From Paracoccaceae bacterium (GTDB lineage: Bacteria > Pseudomonadota > Alphaproteobacteria > Rhodobacterales > Rhodobacteraceae), in assembly GCA_026989355.1 (NCBI GenBank), contig JALSJM010000008.1, positions 62,001 through 126,000 of the forward strand: a stretch of DNA of 64,000 nt. Reading direction: 5' to 3'. The notes below the pieces were generated by a model. It searched no databases and had not been told where the DNA came from. It saw nothing but the letters and a program-made list of their open reading frames with translations. This document shows, in pieces, positions 1-8,689 of this stretch. Within the stretch, counting starts at the first letter, position 1; the number at the start of each line of letters is the position of its first letter. The translations under genes were made by a program, and so were the position numbers.

Positions 1-37
1 CCCCCCTCGCTTCGCCCTGCCCCGGCGTTTCCCTGGG

Positions 38-117
38 GCCTGTCGCACATGATCGGATTCGGCGCGACAGGCTGCTCAGGGCATGCGACTGCCCGGGCGG
101 GCGCATGCCCGGGCCGG
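38..117. repeat. Dispersed hairpin-forming repeat, copy 1
   Basis: Bases 38-93 match the reverse complement of 27006-27061 with a single mismatch in 56 bases. Weaker similarity continues to about 117 (partner 26982). The copy contains two 9-bp inverted repeats: GCCTGTCGC at 38-46 pairs with 64-72, and GGGCATGCG at 79-87 pairs with 102-110, so it could fold into two adjacent hairpins like a REP or small MITE. No open frame is conserved between the copies. Its function is unknown. Confidence 0.8.
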
Positions 118-150
118 AACAGGGGCTGTCATCCCATCCTCCCGATCCCG

Positions 151-318
151 GAAACGCCCATCCCCCATGATGTGCAGGCGTATCGCGCGCGAAACATGAC
201 CGAACGCGCCTTCTGCGGCCTCAAGGATTTCCGACACGTTGCCACCCGCCATGACAAACCGGCTCGAAACGTTCTGCCAGCTGTTGCTGTCGCTGCCTTT
301 GTCCCGTGGTGGACTTGA
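151..318 (+). pseudogene. IS5-family transposase, C-terminal remnant
   Basis: The plus frame ending at the TGA at 316-318 reads through AYRARNMTERAFCGLKDF, then HVATRHDKPARNVLPAV. This resembles the C-terminal end of IS5-type DDE transposases, where an Asn-x-x-Glu-Arg motif precedes a (R/G)LKDFRRVATRYDK-like segment containing the catalytic Glu. About 50 residues remain. The upstream DNA is the dispersed repeat rather than the rest of a transposase, so the gene is truncated and presumably dead. I could not identify IS terminal inverted repeats. The IS group is inferred from the motif only. Confidence 0.65.
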
Positions 319-426
319 TCGAGTCTCGACCCGGGTAGATACCCGTCTGTCACGAACGCGGCACCCTTGCGGATGCCGCGTTGTCGTCAGTGCAGATTTC
401 GCAGTGAAACCGGCACCGCGCCTCCT

Positions 427-452
427 TGCCTCTTGCCCCGGGGCAAGAGGCA
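427..452 (-). terminator. 26-bp perfect palindrome after the ABC operon
   Basis: The 13-bp half TGCCTCTTGCCCC is followed directly by its exact reverse complement. It lies 12 bases past the stop of the substrate-binding protein gene, the last gene of the minus-strand operon. There is no T-run after it, so it may be a processing or 3'-stabilising hairpin rather than a classic intrinsic terminator. The rest of 319-464 shows nothing recognisable. Confidence 0.5.
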
Positions 453-464
453 GGGCTTCAAGGA

Positions 465-1460
465 CTATTTCAGCGCCTTGTCGGTGATCTGGTGGGTCCA
501 GGCGCCCTCGGGCTTCTTCGTGATCACCGGATCGGATCCGCCGGCCATCAGGATCTTGACCGTGCGCTCGTAATCCGCCGGATCCAGCGCCCCCTCGGAG
601 CCGGCCGTCAGCTTGGCAATCTCGCCCATCATGCGCTTCTGGTGCTGCTCGGTCTGGGCGCCGGTCTCGTCGTACTCAAGCACGATCATGGCTGCCTCGT
701 CGGGGTTTTCCTCGGCCCATTTCCAGCCCTTCATCGAGGCGCGCACGAAACGCACCAGCTGATCCTCGAAGGCCGGATCCTTCAGGCGGTCTTCCAGCAC
801 GTAAAGCCCGTCCTCAAGCGTGGCCACGCCCTGATCCTCATACTTGAAGGTCACCAGATCCTCGGGCTTCAGGCCGGCATCGATGATCTGCCAGTATTCG
901 TTATAGGTCATGGTGGAAACGCAATCGGCCTGACCGTTCAGGATCGGATCCACATTGAAACCCTGTTTCAGCACGGTCACGCCCTGGGGCGATCCGTCGG
1001 TCGGAATGCCGAGGATGCTCATCCAGGCCAGGAACGGATATTCATTGCCGAAAAACCAGACGCCAAGGGTATGACCGGGAAAATCCTGCGGCGTCTTGAT
1101 GCCGCTGTCGGCGCGGCAGGTCAGCATCATGCCCGAACGCTTGAACGGCTGGGCGATATTGACAAGCGGCAGCCCCTTTTCGCGCGAGGCCAGCGCACTG
1201 GGCATCCAGTCGATCACCACATCGGCGCCGCCACCGGCGATCACCTGGGCAGGGGCGATATCGGGGCCTCCGGGCTTGATGGTGACATTCAGCCCCTCTT
1301 CCTCGTAAAAGCCCTTTTCGAGCGCCACGTAATAGCCGGCAAACTGGGCCTGGGTCACCCATTTCAGTTGCAGTGTCAGATCATCGGCGGCCTCGGTCGC
1401 AGGCGCCGTTCCCAGGGCCAGCCCAAGGGCCAGGGTTGTGGCTGTCAGCAATTTCTTCAT
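465..1460 (-). CDS. ABC transporter substrate-binding protein, NMT1/THI5-like
   Basis: This 331-residue periplasmic binding protein has a clear Sec signal peptide (MKKLLTATTLALGLALG, then a cut near ATEA|AD). The mature start LTLQLKWVTQAQFAGYYVA is typical of the NMT1/THI5 (SsuA-like) family that binds pyrimidine-type or aromatic substrates. The start at 1460 is preferred over an upstream one because an AAGGAGG Shine-Dalgarno lies just before it and the signal peptide starts there. It is the last gene of an operon with two permeases, an ATPase and pyrimidine or hydantoin hydrolases. The substrate is therefore probably a pyrimidine, dihydropyrimidine, hydantoin or N-carbamoyl amino acid, but this is inferred from context only. 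Confidence 0.85.
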   Translation of the reverse strand: MKKLLTATTLALGLALGTAPATEAADDLTLQLKWVTQAQFAGYYVALEKGFYEEEGLNVTIKPGGPDIAPAQVIAGGGADVVIDWMPSALASREKGLPLVNIAQPFKRSGMMLTCRADSGIKTPQDFPGHTLGVWFFGNEYPFLAWMSILGIPTDGSPQGVTVLKQGFNVDPILNGQADCVSTMTYNEYWQIIDAGLKPEDLVTFKYEDQGVATLEDGLYVLEDRLKDPAFEDQLVRFVRASMKGWKWAEENPDEAAMIVLEYDETGAQTEQHQKRMMGEIAKLTAGSEGALDPADYERTVKILMAGGSDPVITKKPEGAWTHQITDKALK

Positions 1461-1559
1461 GGTTTCTTTTCCTCCTTGTTGAACTGTCTTCTTCATCGTC
1501 TGCACCGGCGCCCCGCACCTGTCGCGTGGCTGTGATTAACCGTGATTGCCCCCCTCTCG

Positions 1560-2417
1560 TCAATCGCCGGCCCGGTTGCGCTGCGAAGGGTGCCAGAAAG
1601 TCACCCATTTCTCGAACAGGACAACCAGGCCATAGAAAGCCGAACCGGCCAGCGCCGCCATGGCGATTTCGGCCCAGACCATGTCGATGGCAAGACGGCC
1701 CACCTCGGTCGAGATGCGAAAGCCCATGCCATAGGTGGGCGAGCCGAAATATTCGGCCACGATGGCGCCGATCAGCGCCAGGGTGGTCGCCACCTTCAGC
1801 CCGTTGAACACGAAGGGCATGGCGGCAGGCAGGCGCAGCCTGGCAAGCTCCTGCCAGTAGCCGGCGCCATAGGTACGCATGAGATCCCGCTGCATGGCCG
1901 AGGCCTCGTCAAGGCCCTGCACGGTGTTCACCAGCACCGGAAAGAACACCATCACCACCACCACCGCGGCCTTCGATTCCCAGCCGAAACCGAACCAGTT
2001 GACCATGATCGGGGCGATGCCCACGATCGGCAGGGCGGCCACGAAACTGCCGATCGGCAGCAGTCCGCGCTTCAGAAAGGGCTTTCGATCCACCAGGATC
2101 GCCACAAGAAAGGCAGCCATGCAGCCGATCACATAGCCCGAAACCGCGCCCTTCACCGCCGTCTGCACGAAATCCTGCCACAGGATCGGGAACGACTGCA
2201 CGATCCGTGCCCAGATCGCCGAGGGCGCGGGCAGCACCACCGGCGAAACCTGCAGGCCGCGTACCACGCCTTCCCACAGCACCAGCAGGCTGATCCCGAA
2301 GATCACCGGAACCGCAATACGCACCGCACGGCGGCCTCGCCAGGGGCCGTTGGCCAGCCAGACATTGAGCAACCATGCCGCAACCCAGAAGACAAGGGAT
2401 CCGATCAGCCACGTCAT
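1560..2417 (-). CDS. ABC transporter permease (BPD_transp_1 family)
   Basis: This 285-residue integral membrane permease has about six hydrophobic segments. An EAA-like loop near the middle (DEASAMQRDLMRTYGAGYWQ, then LPAAMPFVFNGLK) matches the NMT1/SsuC-type permeases. Its ATG overlaps the TGA of the preceding permease by four bases (ATGA at 2414-2417), so translation is probably coupled. With the neighbouring permease it would form a heterodimeric inner-membrane channel energised by the ATPase at 3294-4121. The substrate is not readable from sequence. Confidence 0.88.
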   Translation of the reverse strand: MTWLIGSLVFWVAAWLLNVWLANGPWRGRRAVRIAVPVIFGISLLVLWEGVVRGLQVSPVVLPAPSAIWARIVQSFPILWQDFVQTAVKGAVSGYVIGCMAAFLVAILVDRKPFLKRGLLPIGSFVAALPIVGIAPIMVNWFGFGWESKAAVVVVMVFFPVLVNTVQGLDEASAMQRDLMRTYGAGYWQELARLRLPAAMPFVFNGLKVATTLALIGAIVAEYFGSPTYGMGFRISTEVGRLAIDMVWAEIAMAALAGSAFYGLVVLFEKWVTFWHPSQRNRAGD

Positions 2418-3310
2418 TGCGCCATTCCCATTCGCTTCAGGGTCAGCCGTTGCAGCAGGCCGACGATGGCGATCAGCGCTCCGGCCAGGATCGCCGCCGC
2501 CGAAAGCGCCGCCCAGATCTGGATCGGCTGGCCGAACTGATCGCCGATCAGGATACGCGCGCCAAGCCCGCGCACCGCGCCGGTGGGCAATTCGCCCACG
2601 ATCGCCCCCACCAGCGCCGCCGCGATGCCGATCTTCAGCGAAGTGAACAGATAGGGCACCGAAGCCGGCAGGCGCAGCTTGAAGAAGGTCTGGATACCGC
2701 TGGCGTTGTAGGTCTTCATCAGATCAAGCTGCTCGCGATGCGGCGAGCGCAGCCCCTTCACCATGCCCACCAGAACCGGGAAATAGCACAGATAGGCCGA
2801 GATGATCGCCTTGGGCACCAGCCGCCCCTCGACTCCGAGCGTTGCCAGAACCACGATGATCATCGGCGCCAGCGCCACGATAGGGATGGTCTGGCTGATG
2901 ATCGCCCAGGGCATGAGGCCCAGTTCCATGGTCCGGCTGTAGGTGATGAGGATGGCCATCACGATGCCGGCAGCCGCGCCCAGGGCGAATCCCGCAAGGG
3001 TGGCCTGCAGGGTGATCCAGCCATGAAAGATCAGACTGCGCTTGCTGGTGATCTTCTTCTGCACCGTGGTCTTCCAGATCTCGGCGGCAATCTGGTGGGG
3101 TGCCGGCAACCTGGGGCGCGACTGGCGCATGGTATCCTTCACGATCTCGCTCAGGGTCAGCGTCTTGCCCGCGCGTTCGGCCTGCGCCAGTGTCCAGGGC
3201 GCGTTCATCCATGCCGCGGCCGCATACCACAGCGCCAGGATCGCCGCGACAACGGTCAGAACGGGCATGATCCGCCCTTTCAGCAGACCGGCATCATTCG
3301 TCATAGCCAT
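2414..3310 (-). CDS. ABC transporter permease (BPD_transp_1 family)
   Basis: This 298-residue permease is the second of the pair. It has an N-terminal membrane segment followed by a periplasmic stretch, then a TM bundle with an EAA-type loop (SPHREQLDLMKTYNASGIQT) and LPASVPYLFTSLKIG, as in SsuC/TauC-like permeases. The start at 3310 overlaps the end of the ATPase gene by 17 bp. A second in-frame ATG at 3304 is also possible. It is co-transcribed with the hydantoinase cluster. Confidence 0.88.
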   Translation of the reverse strand: MAMTNDAGLLKGRIMPVLTVVAAILALWYAAAAWMNAPWTLAQAERAGKTLTLSEIVKDTMRQSRPRLPAPHQIAAEIWKTTVQKKITSKRSLIFHGWITLQATLAGFALGAAAGIVMAILITYSRTMELGLMPWAIISQTIPIVALAPMIIVVLATLGVEGRLVPKAIISAYLCYFPVLVGMVKGLRSPHREQLDLMKTYNASGIQTFFKLRLPASVPYLFTSLKIGIAAALVGAIVGELPTGAVRGLGARILIGDQFGQPIQIWAALSAAAILAGALIAIVGLLQRLTLKRMGMAQ

Positions 3311-4121
3311 GCCCCGCCTTCAACCCTTCGCGCACCTGGTGCGCCACCTCGAGAAATTCCGGCGTATCGCGGATTTCGAGCGGCCGCTCGCGCGGCAGCG
3401 GGCTTTCGATCACCTCGTGAATGCGCCCGGGGCGCGGACTCATCACCACGATGCGTGTGGAAAGATATACCGCCTCGGGAATCGAGTGGGTAACGAAGCA
3501 GATCGTCTTTCCGGTGCGCTCCCACAGCTTCAGCAACTGCTCGTTCAGGTGATCGCGCACGATCTCGTCGAGCGCGCCGAAAGGTTCGTCCATCAACAGG
3601 ATGTCGGCATCGAAGGCAAGCGCGCGGGCGATGCTGGCGCGCTGCTGCATCCCGCCCGAAAGCTGCCAGGGAAACTTGCGCTCGAATCCTGAAAGATCAA
3701 CAAGTTCGAGCACCTTCTTCACCCTTTCATCCTGCTCTGCACGGGTGAACCCGATGATCTCGAGTGGCAGTTTCACATTGCCGGCAATGGTGCGCCACGG
3801 GTAAAGACCTGCCGCCTGGAACACATAACCATAGGCGCGCAGGCGCCGTGCCTCATCGGGCGTCAGATCGTTGACGGTGATCTCTCCGCCGGTGGGCTCC
3901 TCAAGCCCGGCGATCACCCTCAGGAAGGTTGTCTTGCCACAGCCCGAGGGGCCGATGAAGCTGACGAAATCACCCCGGGCGATGTCGAGCGAGACATCCT
4001 TCAGCGCCTGGACCGGACCATCGGCGGTCTGGAACACCAGATCAAGGTTCCGCGCCAGTATCACCGTTTCCCGGGGGCATTCCGACGCGTCCTGCCGAAG
4101 CTTTTCTTCTTTTGCTTTCAT
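3294..4121 (-). CDS. ABC transporter ATP-binding protein
   Basis: This 275-residue cytoplasmic ATPase of the nitrate/sulfonate/taurine (SsuB/TauB) class shows Walker A GPSGCGKTT near residue 58, the signature LSGGMQQR, Walker B ILLMDEP and an H-loop (CFVTHS). The order of genes after it (permease, permease, binding protein) gives a complete importer. It lies 25 bp downstream of the dihydropyrimidinase stop, with no room for a separate promoter, so uptake and breakdown are likely co-regulated. Confidence 0.92.
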   Translation of the reverse strand: MKAKEEKLRQDASECPRETVILARNLDLVFQTADGPVQALKDVSLDIARGDFVSFIGPSGCGKTTFLRVIAGLEEPTGGEITVNDLTPDEARRLRAYGYVFQAAGLYPWRTIAGNVKLPLEIIGFTRAEQDERVKKVLELVDLSGFERKFPWQLSGGMQQRASIARALAFDADILLMDEPFGALDEIVRDHLNEQLLKLWERTGKTICFVTHSIPEAVYLSTRIVVMSPRPGRIHEVIESPLPRERPLEIRDTPEFLEVAHQVREGLKAGHGYDE

Positions 4122-4146
4122 GTTCCTGTCTGTCGATCCTGAAGCA

Positions 4147-5601
4147 TCATACGCCGGTTGCCGGAATGCCGCTGCGCTGCACCGGGCGCGGCGCGGTCAG
4201 CTCCTTCCAGGTGGAAAGGGCGCGATTGACCGGGCCGTTCGCCGGACGCGCCACGAATTGTCCATGGCCCTCTTCGGTGCGGATTTCGCCATCATGCACG
4301 GCCACATGACCGCGCGTCAGCGTGAAGCGCGGCAGTCCCTTCACCCGGCAGCCCTCGAACACGTTGTAATCGATGGCCGACTGCTGGTTCTCGGCGCTGA
4401 TCACCTTTTCCTTCCCGGGATCCCAGATCACGATATCGGCATCGGACCCGACCATGATTGCACCCTTTTTCGGATATATATTCAGTATCTTGGCGATATT
4501 TGTTGAAGTTACCGCCACGAACTCCTGGGGCGTCAGACGGCCGGTATTCACCCCATGCGTCCACAGCATCGGCATGCGATCCTCAAGCCCGCCGGTGCCG
4601 TTGGGGATCTTCGAGAAATCGCCCAGGCCGAAGCGCTTCTGCTCGGTGGTGAAGGCGCAGTGATCGGTGGCCACCACCGAAAGCGAACCCGCCTGCAGGC
4701 CCGCCCACAGGCTGTCCTGGTGCTGCCTGTTGCGGAACGGCGGGCTCATCACCCGGCGCGCGGCGTGGTCCCAGTCCTTGTCGAAATACTCGCTTTCGTC
4801 CAGCGTCAGATGCTGGATCAGCGGCTCGCCCCACACCCGCTTGCCCTGAGCACGGGCCCGGCGGATCGCCTCATGCGCCTCTTCGCAGGAGACATGCACG
4901 ATGTAGAGCGGCACACCGGCCATGTCGGCAATCATGATGGCGCGATTGGCCGCCTCGCCCTCAACCTGGGGCGGCCGGCTGTAGGCATGCGCCTCGGGGC
5001 CGGTGTTGCCCTCGGCCAGCAGCTTGGCGGTGAGTTCGGCCACCACATCGCCGTTTTCGGCATGCACCAGCGGCAGCGCGCCCAGCTCGGCACAGCGCTT
5101 GAACGAGGCGAAAAGCTCATCATCGTTCACCATCAGCGCGCCCTTGTAGGCCATGAAATGCTTGAAAGTGTTGATGCCCCGCTTCACCACCTCGGGCATC
5201 TCGTCGAACACCTGCTCGCCCCACCAGGTGATCGCCATGTGGAAGGAATAATCGCAGTTGGCGCGGGTTGACTTGTTGTCCCACATCCGCAGCGCATCAA
5301 GCAGCCCCTGCTCGGGAGAGGGCAGCGCGAAATCCACCACCATCGTGGTGCCACCGGCCAGCGCCGCACGAGTGCCGCTTTCGAAATCGTCCGACGAATA
5401 GGTGCCCATGAAGGGCATTTCCAGATGGGTATGCGGATCAATCCCCCCCGGCATCACGTAACAGCCCGAGGCATCAAGCACCTCGTCACCGCTCAGATCC
5501 GGGCCGATCTCGGTGATCTTCCCGTCTTCGATCTTCACATCGGCTTCATATGTCAGATCGGCGGTAACGATGGTGCCGCCCTTGATCACCTTGCTTGCCA
5601 T
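4147..5601 (-). CDS. hydA: Dihydropyrimidinase / D-hydantoinase
   Basis: This 484-residue cyclic amidohydrolase opens 5,6-dihydrouracil or dihydrothymine (and hydantoins) to N-carbamoyl beta- or alpha-amino acids. The binuclear metal site is intact: H57 and H59 in GGIDPHTHLEMP, the carbamylated Lys at about 153 (HFMAYK), His at 180 (LVHAENGDVV), a second His in YIVHVSCEEA and the Asp in VATDHCAF. Length and motifs fit the family closely. It is followed by the ABC importer and preceded by the amidohydrolase that acts on its product. Its placement beside a RutR-like regulator favours pyrimidine catabolism over synthetic hydantoins. Confidence 0.93.
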   Translation of the reverse strand: MASKVIKGGTIVTADLTYEADVKIEDGKITEIGPDLSGDEVLDASGCYVMPGGIDPHTHLEMPFMGTYSSDDFESGTRAALAGGTTMVVDFALPSPEQGLLDALRMWDNKSTRANCDYSFHMAITWWGEQVFDEMPEVVKRGINTFKHFMAYKGALMVNDDELFASFKRCAELGALPLVHAENGDVVAELTAKLLAEGNTGPEAHAYSRPPQVEGEAANRAIMIADMAGVPLYIVHVSCEEAHEAIRRARAQGKRVWGEPLIQHLTLDESEYFDKDWDHAARRVMSPPFRNRQHQDSLWAGLQAGSLSVVATDHCAFTTEQKRFGLGDFSKIPNGTGGLEDRMPMLWTHGVNTGRLTPQEFVAVTSTNIAKILNIYPKKGAIMVGSDADIVIWDPGKEKVISAENQQSAIDYNVFEGCRVKGLPRFTLTRGHVAVHDGEIRTEEGHGQFVARPANGPVNRALSTWKELTAPRPVQRSGIPATGV

Positions 5602-5677
5602 GTCTCATCTTCCTCCCTGTTCCGGTGTATCCGCAGGCGCTGCCCAGCCCATGCAGACCCGACCGCCCGCCTGCGGA

Positions 5678-5944
5678 TCACGATCCTTCAGAACCATCGC
5701 AGACCAGTTTTCCGTTCCTGTCCTTCAGCGGCCGCATTACCCCGCTCAGGCCATCCTCGATCACGATGAACCAGCAACCATCGCTTCGGCGTTTCAGCAC
5801 CTCGGGGCCAAGATCCGGCGGCAGCGCCGCCAGCACCCTGACAGGGAGCGCGGGGGGCGCCGGTGCGGGCGTCGAAACCGAGCAGGCCGCCAGAAAGGCC
5901 ACAAGAGGAATGCTCGGGACGCCGGCCCGGCCTGTGGCTCTCAT
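5678..5944 (-). CDS. Small predicted lipoprotein in the pyrimidine operon
   Basis: This 88-residue product begins with a short basic N-end, then SIPLVAFLAAC, a lipobox with Cys near residue 21, and a Pro/Ala-rich linker (SVSTPAPAPPALP). The remaining ~50 residues (PPDLGPEVLKRR, GCWFIVIEDGLSG, a second Cys near the C-end) form a small unrecognised domain. The ATG overlaps the stop of the upstream amidohydrolase gene (ATGA at 5941-5944), which strongly supports the start and coupled translation. It probably sits in the inner or outer membrane. No function is assigned; a link to the importer is only inferred from position. Confidence 0.72.
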   Translation of the reverse strand: MRATGRAGVPSIPLVAFLAACSVSTPAPAPPALPVRVLAALPPDLGPEVLKRRSDGCWFIVIEDGLSGVMRPLKDRNGKLVCDGSEGS

Positions 5945-7191
5945 TCCACGATCTCCGCGGTTTCCACCACCGCATGCATCAGCACATTCGCGCCGGCCTC
6001 GGCCCATTCCTTCGTGATCTCCTCGGCCTCGTTGTGGCTGAGGCCATCGACGCAGGGGCACATCACCATCGCCGTGGGCGCCACCCGGTTGATCCAGCAG
6101 GCATCGTGGCCGGCGCCCGAGATGATGTCCATGTGCGAATAGCCCAGCCGCTCGGCCGCCCGCCGCACCGCCGACACGCAGCCCTCGTCGAACTTCACCG
6201 GGTCGAAGCCGCCCACCTTCTCGAAGGCAACCTCAAGCCCCATGTCGGCGGCGATCTTCCGCGCACCTTCGCGAAACCGCTGCTCCATGTCCTCGATTAC
6301 CGCCAGCTCGGGGCTGCGGAAATCCACGGTGAACACCGCGCGGCCGGGGATCACGTTGCGGGAATTGGGATAGACGTCGATATGCCCCGCCGCGCCCACG
6401 GCATGCGGCTTGTGGCTCCAGGCGATCTCGTCCACCAGTTCCAGCATCCGCGCCATGCCGAGGCCCGCGTTCCTGCGCATCGGCATCGGGGTCGAGCCGG
6501 TATGCGCCTCCTTGCCGGTCACCGTCACCTCGGTCCAGCTCAACCCCTGGCCGTGGGTGACCACGCCGATATCCCTGCCCTCGGCCTCGAGGATCGGACC
6601 CTGCTCGATGTGAAGTTCGAAGAAGGCCTTCATCTTCCGCGCGCCGACCTCCTCGTCGCCCTTCCAGCCGATCCGCTCCAGCTCGTCGCCGAAGCGCTTG
6701 CCCTCGGCATCCTCGCGCGCATAGGCCCAGTCCTGGTCGTGCACCCCGGCAAAGACGCCCGAGGCCAGCATCGCCGGCGCAAAGCGCGTGCCCTCCTCGT
6801 TGGTCCAGTTGGTGACCACGATGGGGTGCTTCGTCCTGATTCCCAGATCGTTCAGCGTGCGGATCAGTTCCAGCCCGCCCAGCACCCCCAGCACCCCGTC
6901 ATACCTGCCCCCCGTGGGCTGGGTGTCGAGATGGCTGCCCACATAGACCGGCAGCGCGTCCGGGTCGGTGCCTTCGCGGCGGGCGAACATGTTGCCCATC
7001 TGATCGACGCCCATGGTGCAGCCCGCTGCCTCGCACCATTTGCGGAACAGCGCACGGCCCTCGGCATCCTCGTCGGTCAGCGTCTGGCGGTTGCTGCCGC
7101 CCGCCACGCCGGGGCCGATCCTTGCCATTTCCATGATTGAATCCCACAGCCGATCGGCATTCACCTTCATGTTTTCGCCGGGTGCTGGCAT
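5941..7191 (-). CDS. N-carbamoyl amino acid amidohydrolase / beta-ureidopropionase (M20 family)
   Basis: This 416-residue zinc-dependent hydrolase is of the HyuC/AllC/beta-ureidopropionase type. Metal ligands are visible: H87 and D89 in YVGSHLDTQPTGG, D98 in RYDGVLGV, E132/E133 in NWTNEEGTRF, and HIEQGPILE further on. It should release ammonia and CO2 from N-carbamoyl-beta-alanine or N-carbamoyl-beta-aminoisobutyrate made by the neighbouring dihydropyrimidinase. The start at 7191 has a GGGAGG ribosome site. A relation to allantoate amidohydrolase cannot be excluded from sequence alone, but the operon partner points to carbamoyl amino acids. Confidence 0.88.
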   Translation of the reverse strand: MPAPGENMKVNADRLWDSIMEMARIGPGVAGGSNRQTLTDEDAEGRALFRKWCEAAGCTMGVDQMGNMFARREGTDPDALPVYVGSHLDTQPTGGRYDGVLGVLGGLELIRTLNDLGIRTKHPIVVTNWTNEEGTRFAPAMLASGVFAGVHDQDWAYAREDAEGKRFGDELERIGWKGDEEVGARKMKAFFELHIEQGPILEAEGRDIGVVTHGQGLSWTEVTVTGKEAHTGSTPMPMRRNAGLGMARMLELVDEIAWSHKPHAVGAAGHIDVYPNSRNVIPGRAVFTVDFRSPELAVIEDMEQRFREGARKIAADMGLEVAFEKVGGFDPVKFDEGCVSAVRRAAERLGYSHMDIISGAGHDACWINRVAPTAMVMCPCVDGLSHNEAEEITKEWAEAGANVLMHAVVETAEIVE

Positions 7192-7238
7192 GGTGTCTTC
7201 CTCCCTTGTATTTCCGGTTCCGGCAACGGCCGACTGGC

Positions 7239-8567
7239 TCAGTCGAGGTTCTTCAGAACCTCCGCAAGCTTGCCGAACAGTTCCTCAATCCGGGGCCTGT
7301 CGATCATCAGCGGCGGAGAAAGCGCGATGATGTCGCCGGTGGTGCGGATCAGCAGATCCCTTTCATAGGCATCGAGAAAAGCCTGGAAGGCGCGCTTGGT
7401 GGGGGCGCCGGGGATCGGCTCGAGTTCGATCGCGCCGATCAGGCCCATGTTGCGGATATCGATCACGTGAGGCAACCCCTTCAGCGCATGCAGCGCATCC
7501 TCCCAGCAGGGCGCAAGCGCGGCGGCGTTTTCGAACAGACCTTCCTCGCGATAGGTTTCAAGCGTTGCCAGCCCCGCCGCCGAAGCCACCGGATTGCCCG
7601 AATAGGTATAGCCGTGGAACAGTTCGATCATGTGTTCGGGGCCCTGCATGAAGGCATCGTGAATGGCGTCGGTAACAAGCACCGCCCCCATGGGAATGAC
7701 GCCGTTGGTCAGCCCCTTGGCACAGGTGATCATGTCGGGCATCACGTTGAAATGTTCGGCCGCGAAGCTTGAGCCGAGCCGGCCGAATCCGGTGATCACC
7801 TCGTCGAAGATCAGCAGGATTCCGTGGCGCGCGGTGATCTCGCGCAGCCGCTCGAGATAGCCTTTCGGCGGCAGCAGCACGCCGGTGGACCCGGCCATCG
7901 GCTCGACGATCACCGCGGCGATGGTTTCGGCGCCGTGCAGCGCCACGATGTCTTCCAGCGCATCGGCAAGTTCGGCCCCGTGTTCGGGCTGACCGCGGGT
8001 GAAGGCGTTTTTCTCCGGCAGGTGGGTATGAGGCAGGTGATCCACCCCCGTCAGCAGGCTGCCGAAGAAGCGGCGGTTGTTGACGATCCCGCCCACGGAA
8101 ATACCGCCGAAGTTGACCCCGTGATAGCCCCGCTCGCGTCCGATCAGCCGGGTGCGGCTGCCCTCGCCGCGCGCCCGGTGCCAGGCAAGGGCGATCTTGA
8201 GCGCGGTCTCCACCGCCTCCGATCCCGAATTGGTGAAGAACACATGCTCGAAGGGGGCCGGTGCCATTTCGCGCAGGGCCGTGGCCAGTTCGAAAGCCTT
8301 GGGGTGCCCCATCTGGAAGGCCGGCGCATAGTCGAGCTGGCCCACCTGAGCGCGCACCGCTTCGGTAATCTTCGGCCGGTTGTGCCCGGCATTGCAGCAC
8401 CACAGGCCCGCCGTGCCGTCAAGCACCTGCCGGCCGTCGGCAGTGGTGTAATACAGGCCGTCGGCAGCCACGAACATGCGCGGCGCCTTCTTGAACTGGC
8501 GGTTGGCGGTAAACGGCATCCAGAAGGCCGAAAGATCATTCGGAGCAACCTTGCGATCAGAAGCCAT
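7239..8567 (-). CDS. Class III (omega) aminotransferase, probable beta-alanine:pyruvate type
   Basis: This 442-residue PLP enzyme of the omega-amino acid:pyruvate aminotransferase class has the cofactor Lys in MITCAKGLTNG, the aspartate of the LLIFDEVITGFGR motif, and the glycine-rich FTNSGSEAVETALK. As the first gene of the operon it would convert beta-alanine (or 3-aminoisobutyrate) produced by the two hydrolases to malonate semialdehyde (or its methyl form). A GGGGGAG site precedes the ATG. Its promoter region is shared with the divergent rutR-like gene and holds a RutR-type operator. Confidence 0.88.
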   Translation of the reverse strand: MASDRKVAPNDLSAFWMPFTANRQFKKAPRMFVAADGLYYTTADGRQVLDGTAGLWCCNAGHNRPKITEAVRAQVGQLDYAPAFQMGHPKAFELATALREMAPAPFEHVFFTNSGSEAVETALKIALAWHRARGEGSRTRLIGRERGYHGVNFGGISVGGIVNNRRFFGSLLTGVDHLPHTHLPEKNAFTRGQPEHGAELADALEDIVALHGAETIAAVIVEPMAGSTGVLLPPKGYLERLREITARHGILLIFDEVITGFGRLGSSFAAEHFNVMPDMITCAKGLTNGVIPMGAVLVTDAIHDAFMQGPEHMIELFHGYTYSGNPVASAAGLATLETYREEGLFENAAALAPCWEDALHALKGLPHVIDIRNMGLIGAIELEPIPGAPTKRAFQAFLDAYERDLLIRTTGDIIALSPPLMIDRPRIEELFGKLAEVLKNLD

Positions 8568-8689
8568 GTATCATACTCCCCCTATTCCCATGCTCCCCGT
8601 TGCGGGCGTCCCGGGCACCTGTCCGGCGGGCAGGCAGCAACCGCCGGAAAAACCGTTACCATCGTTTCGCCAATCGGCCGGAAAGGAGT

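Noticed and set aside
426-1535. Long open frame on the plus strand opposite the binding-protein gene
   Set aside because: Composition is His/Gly/Arg/Leu-rich without domains, and it lies opposite a clear gene. Such antisense frames are expected in high-GC DNA.
5678-6061. Longer start for the small lipoprotein gene
   Set aside because: The extension runs inside the amidohydrolase gene and would bury the lipobox signal peptide. The ATGA start at 5944 explains everything.
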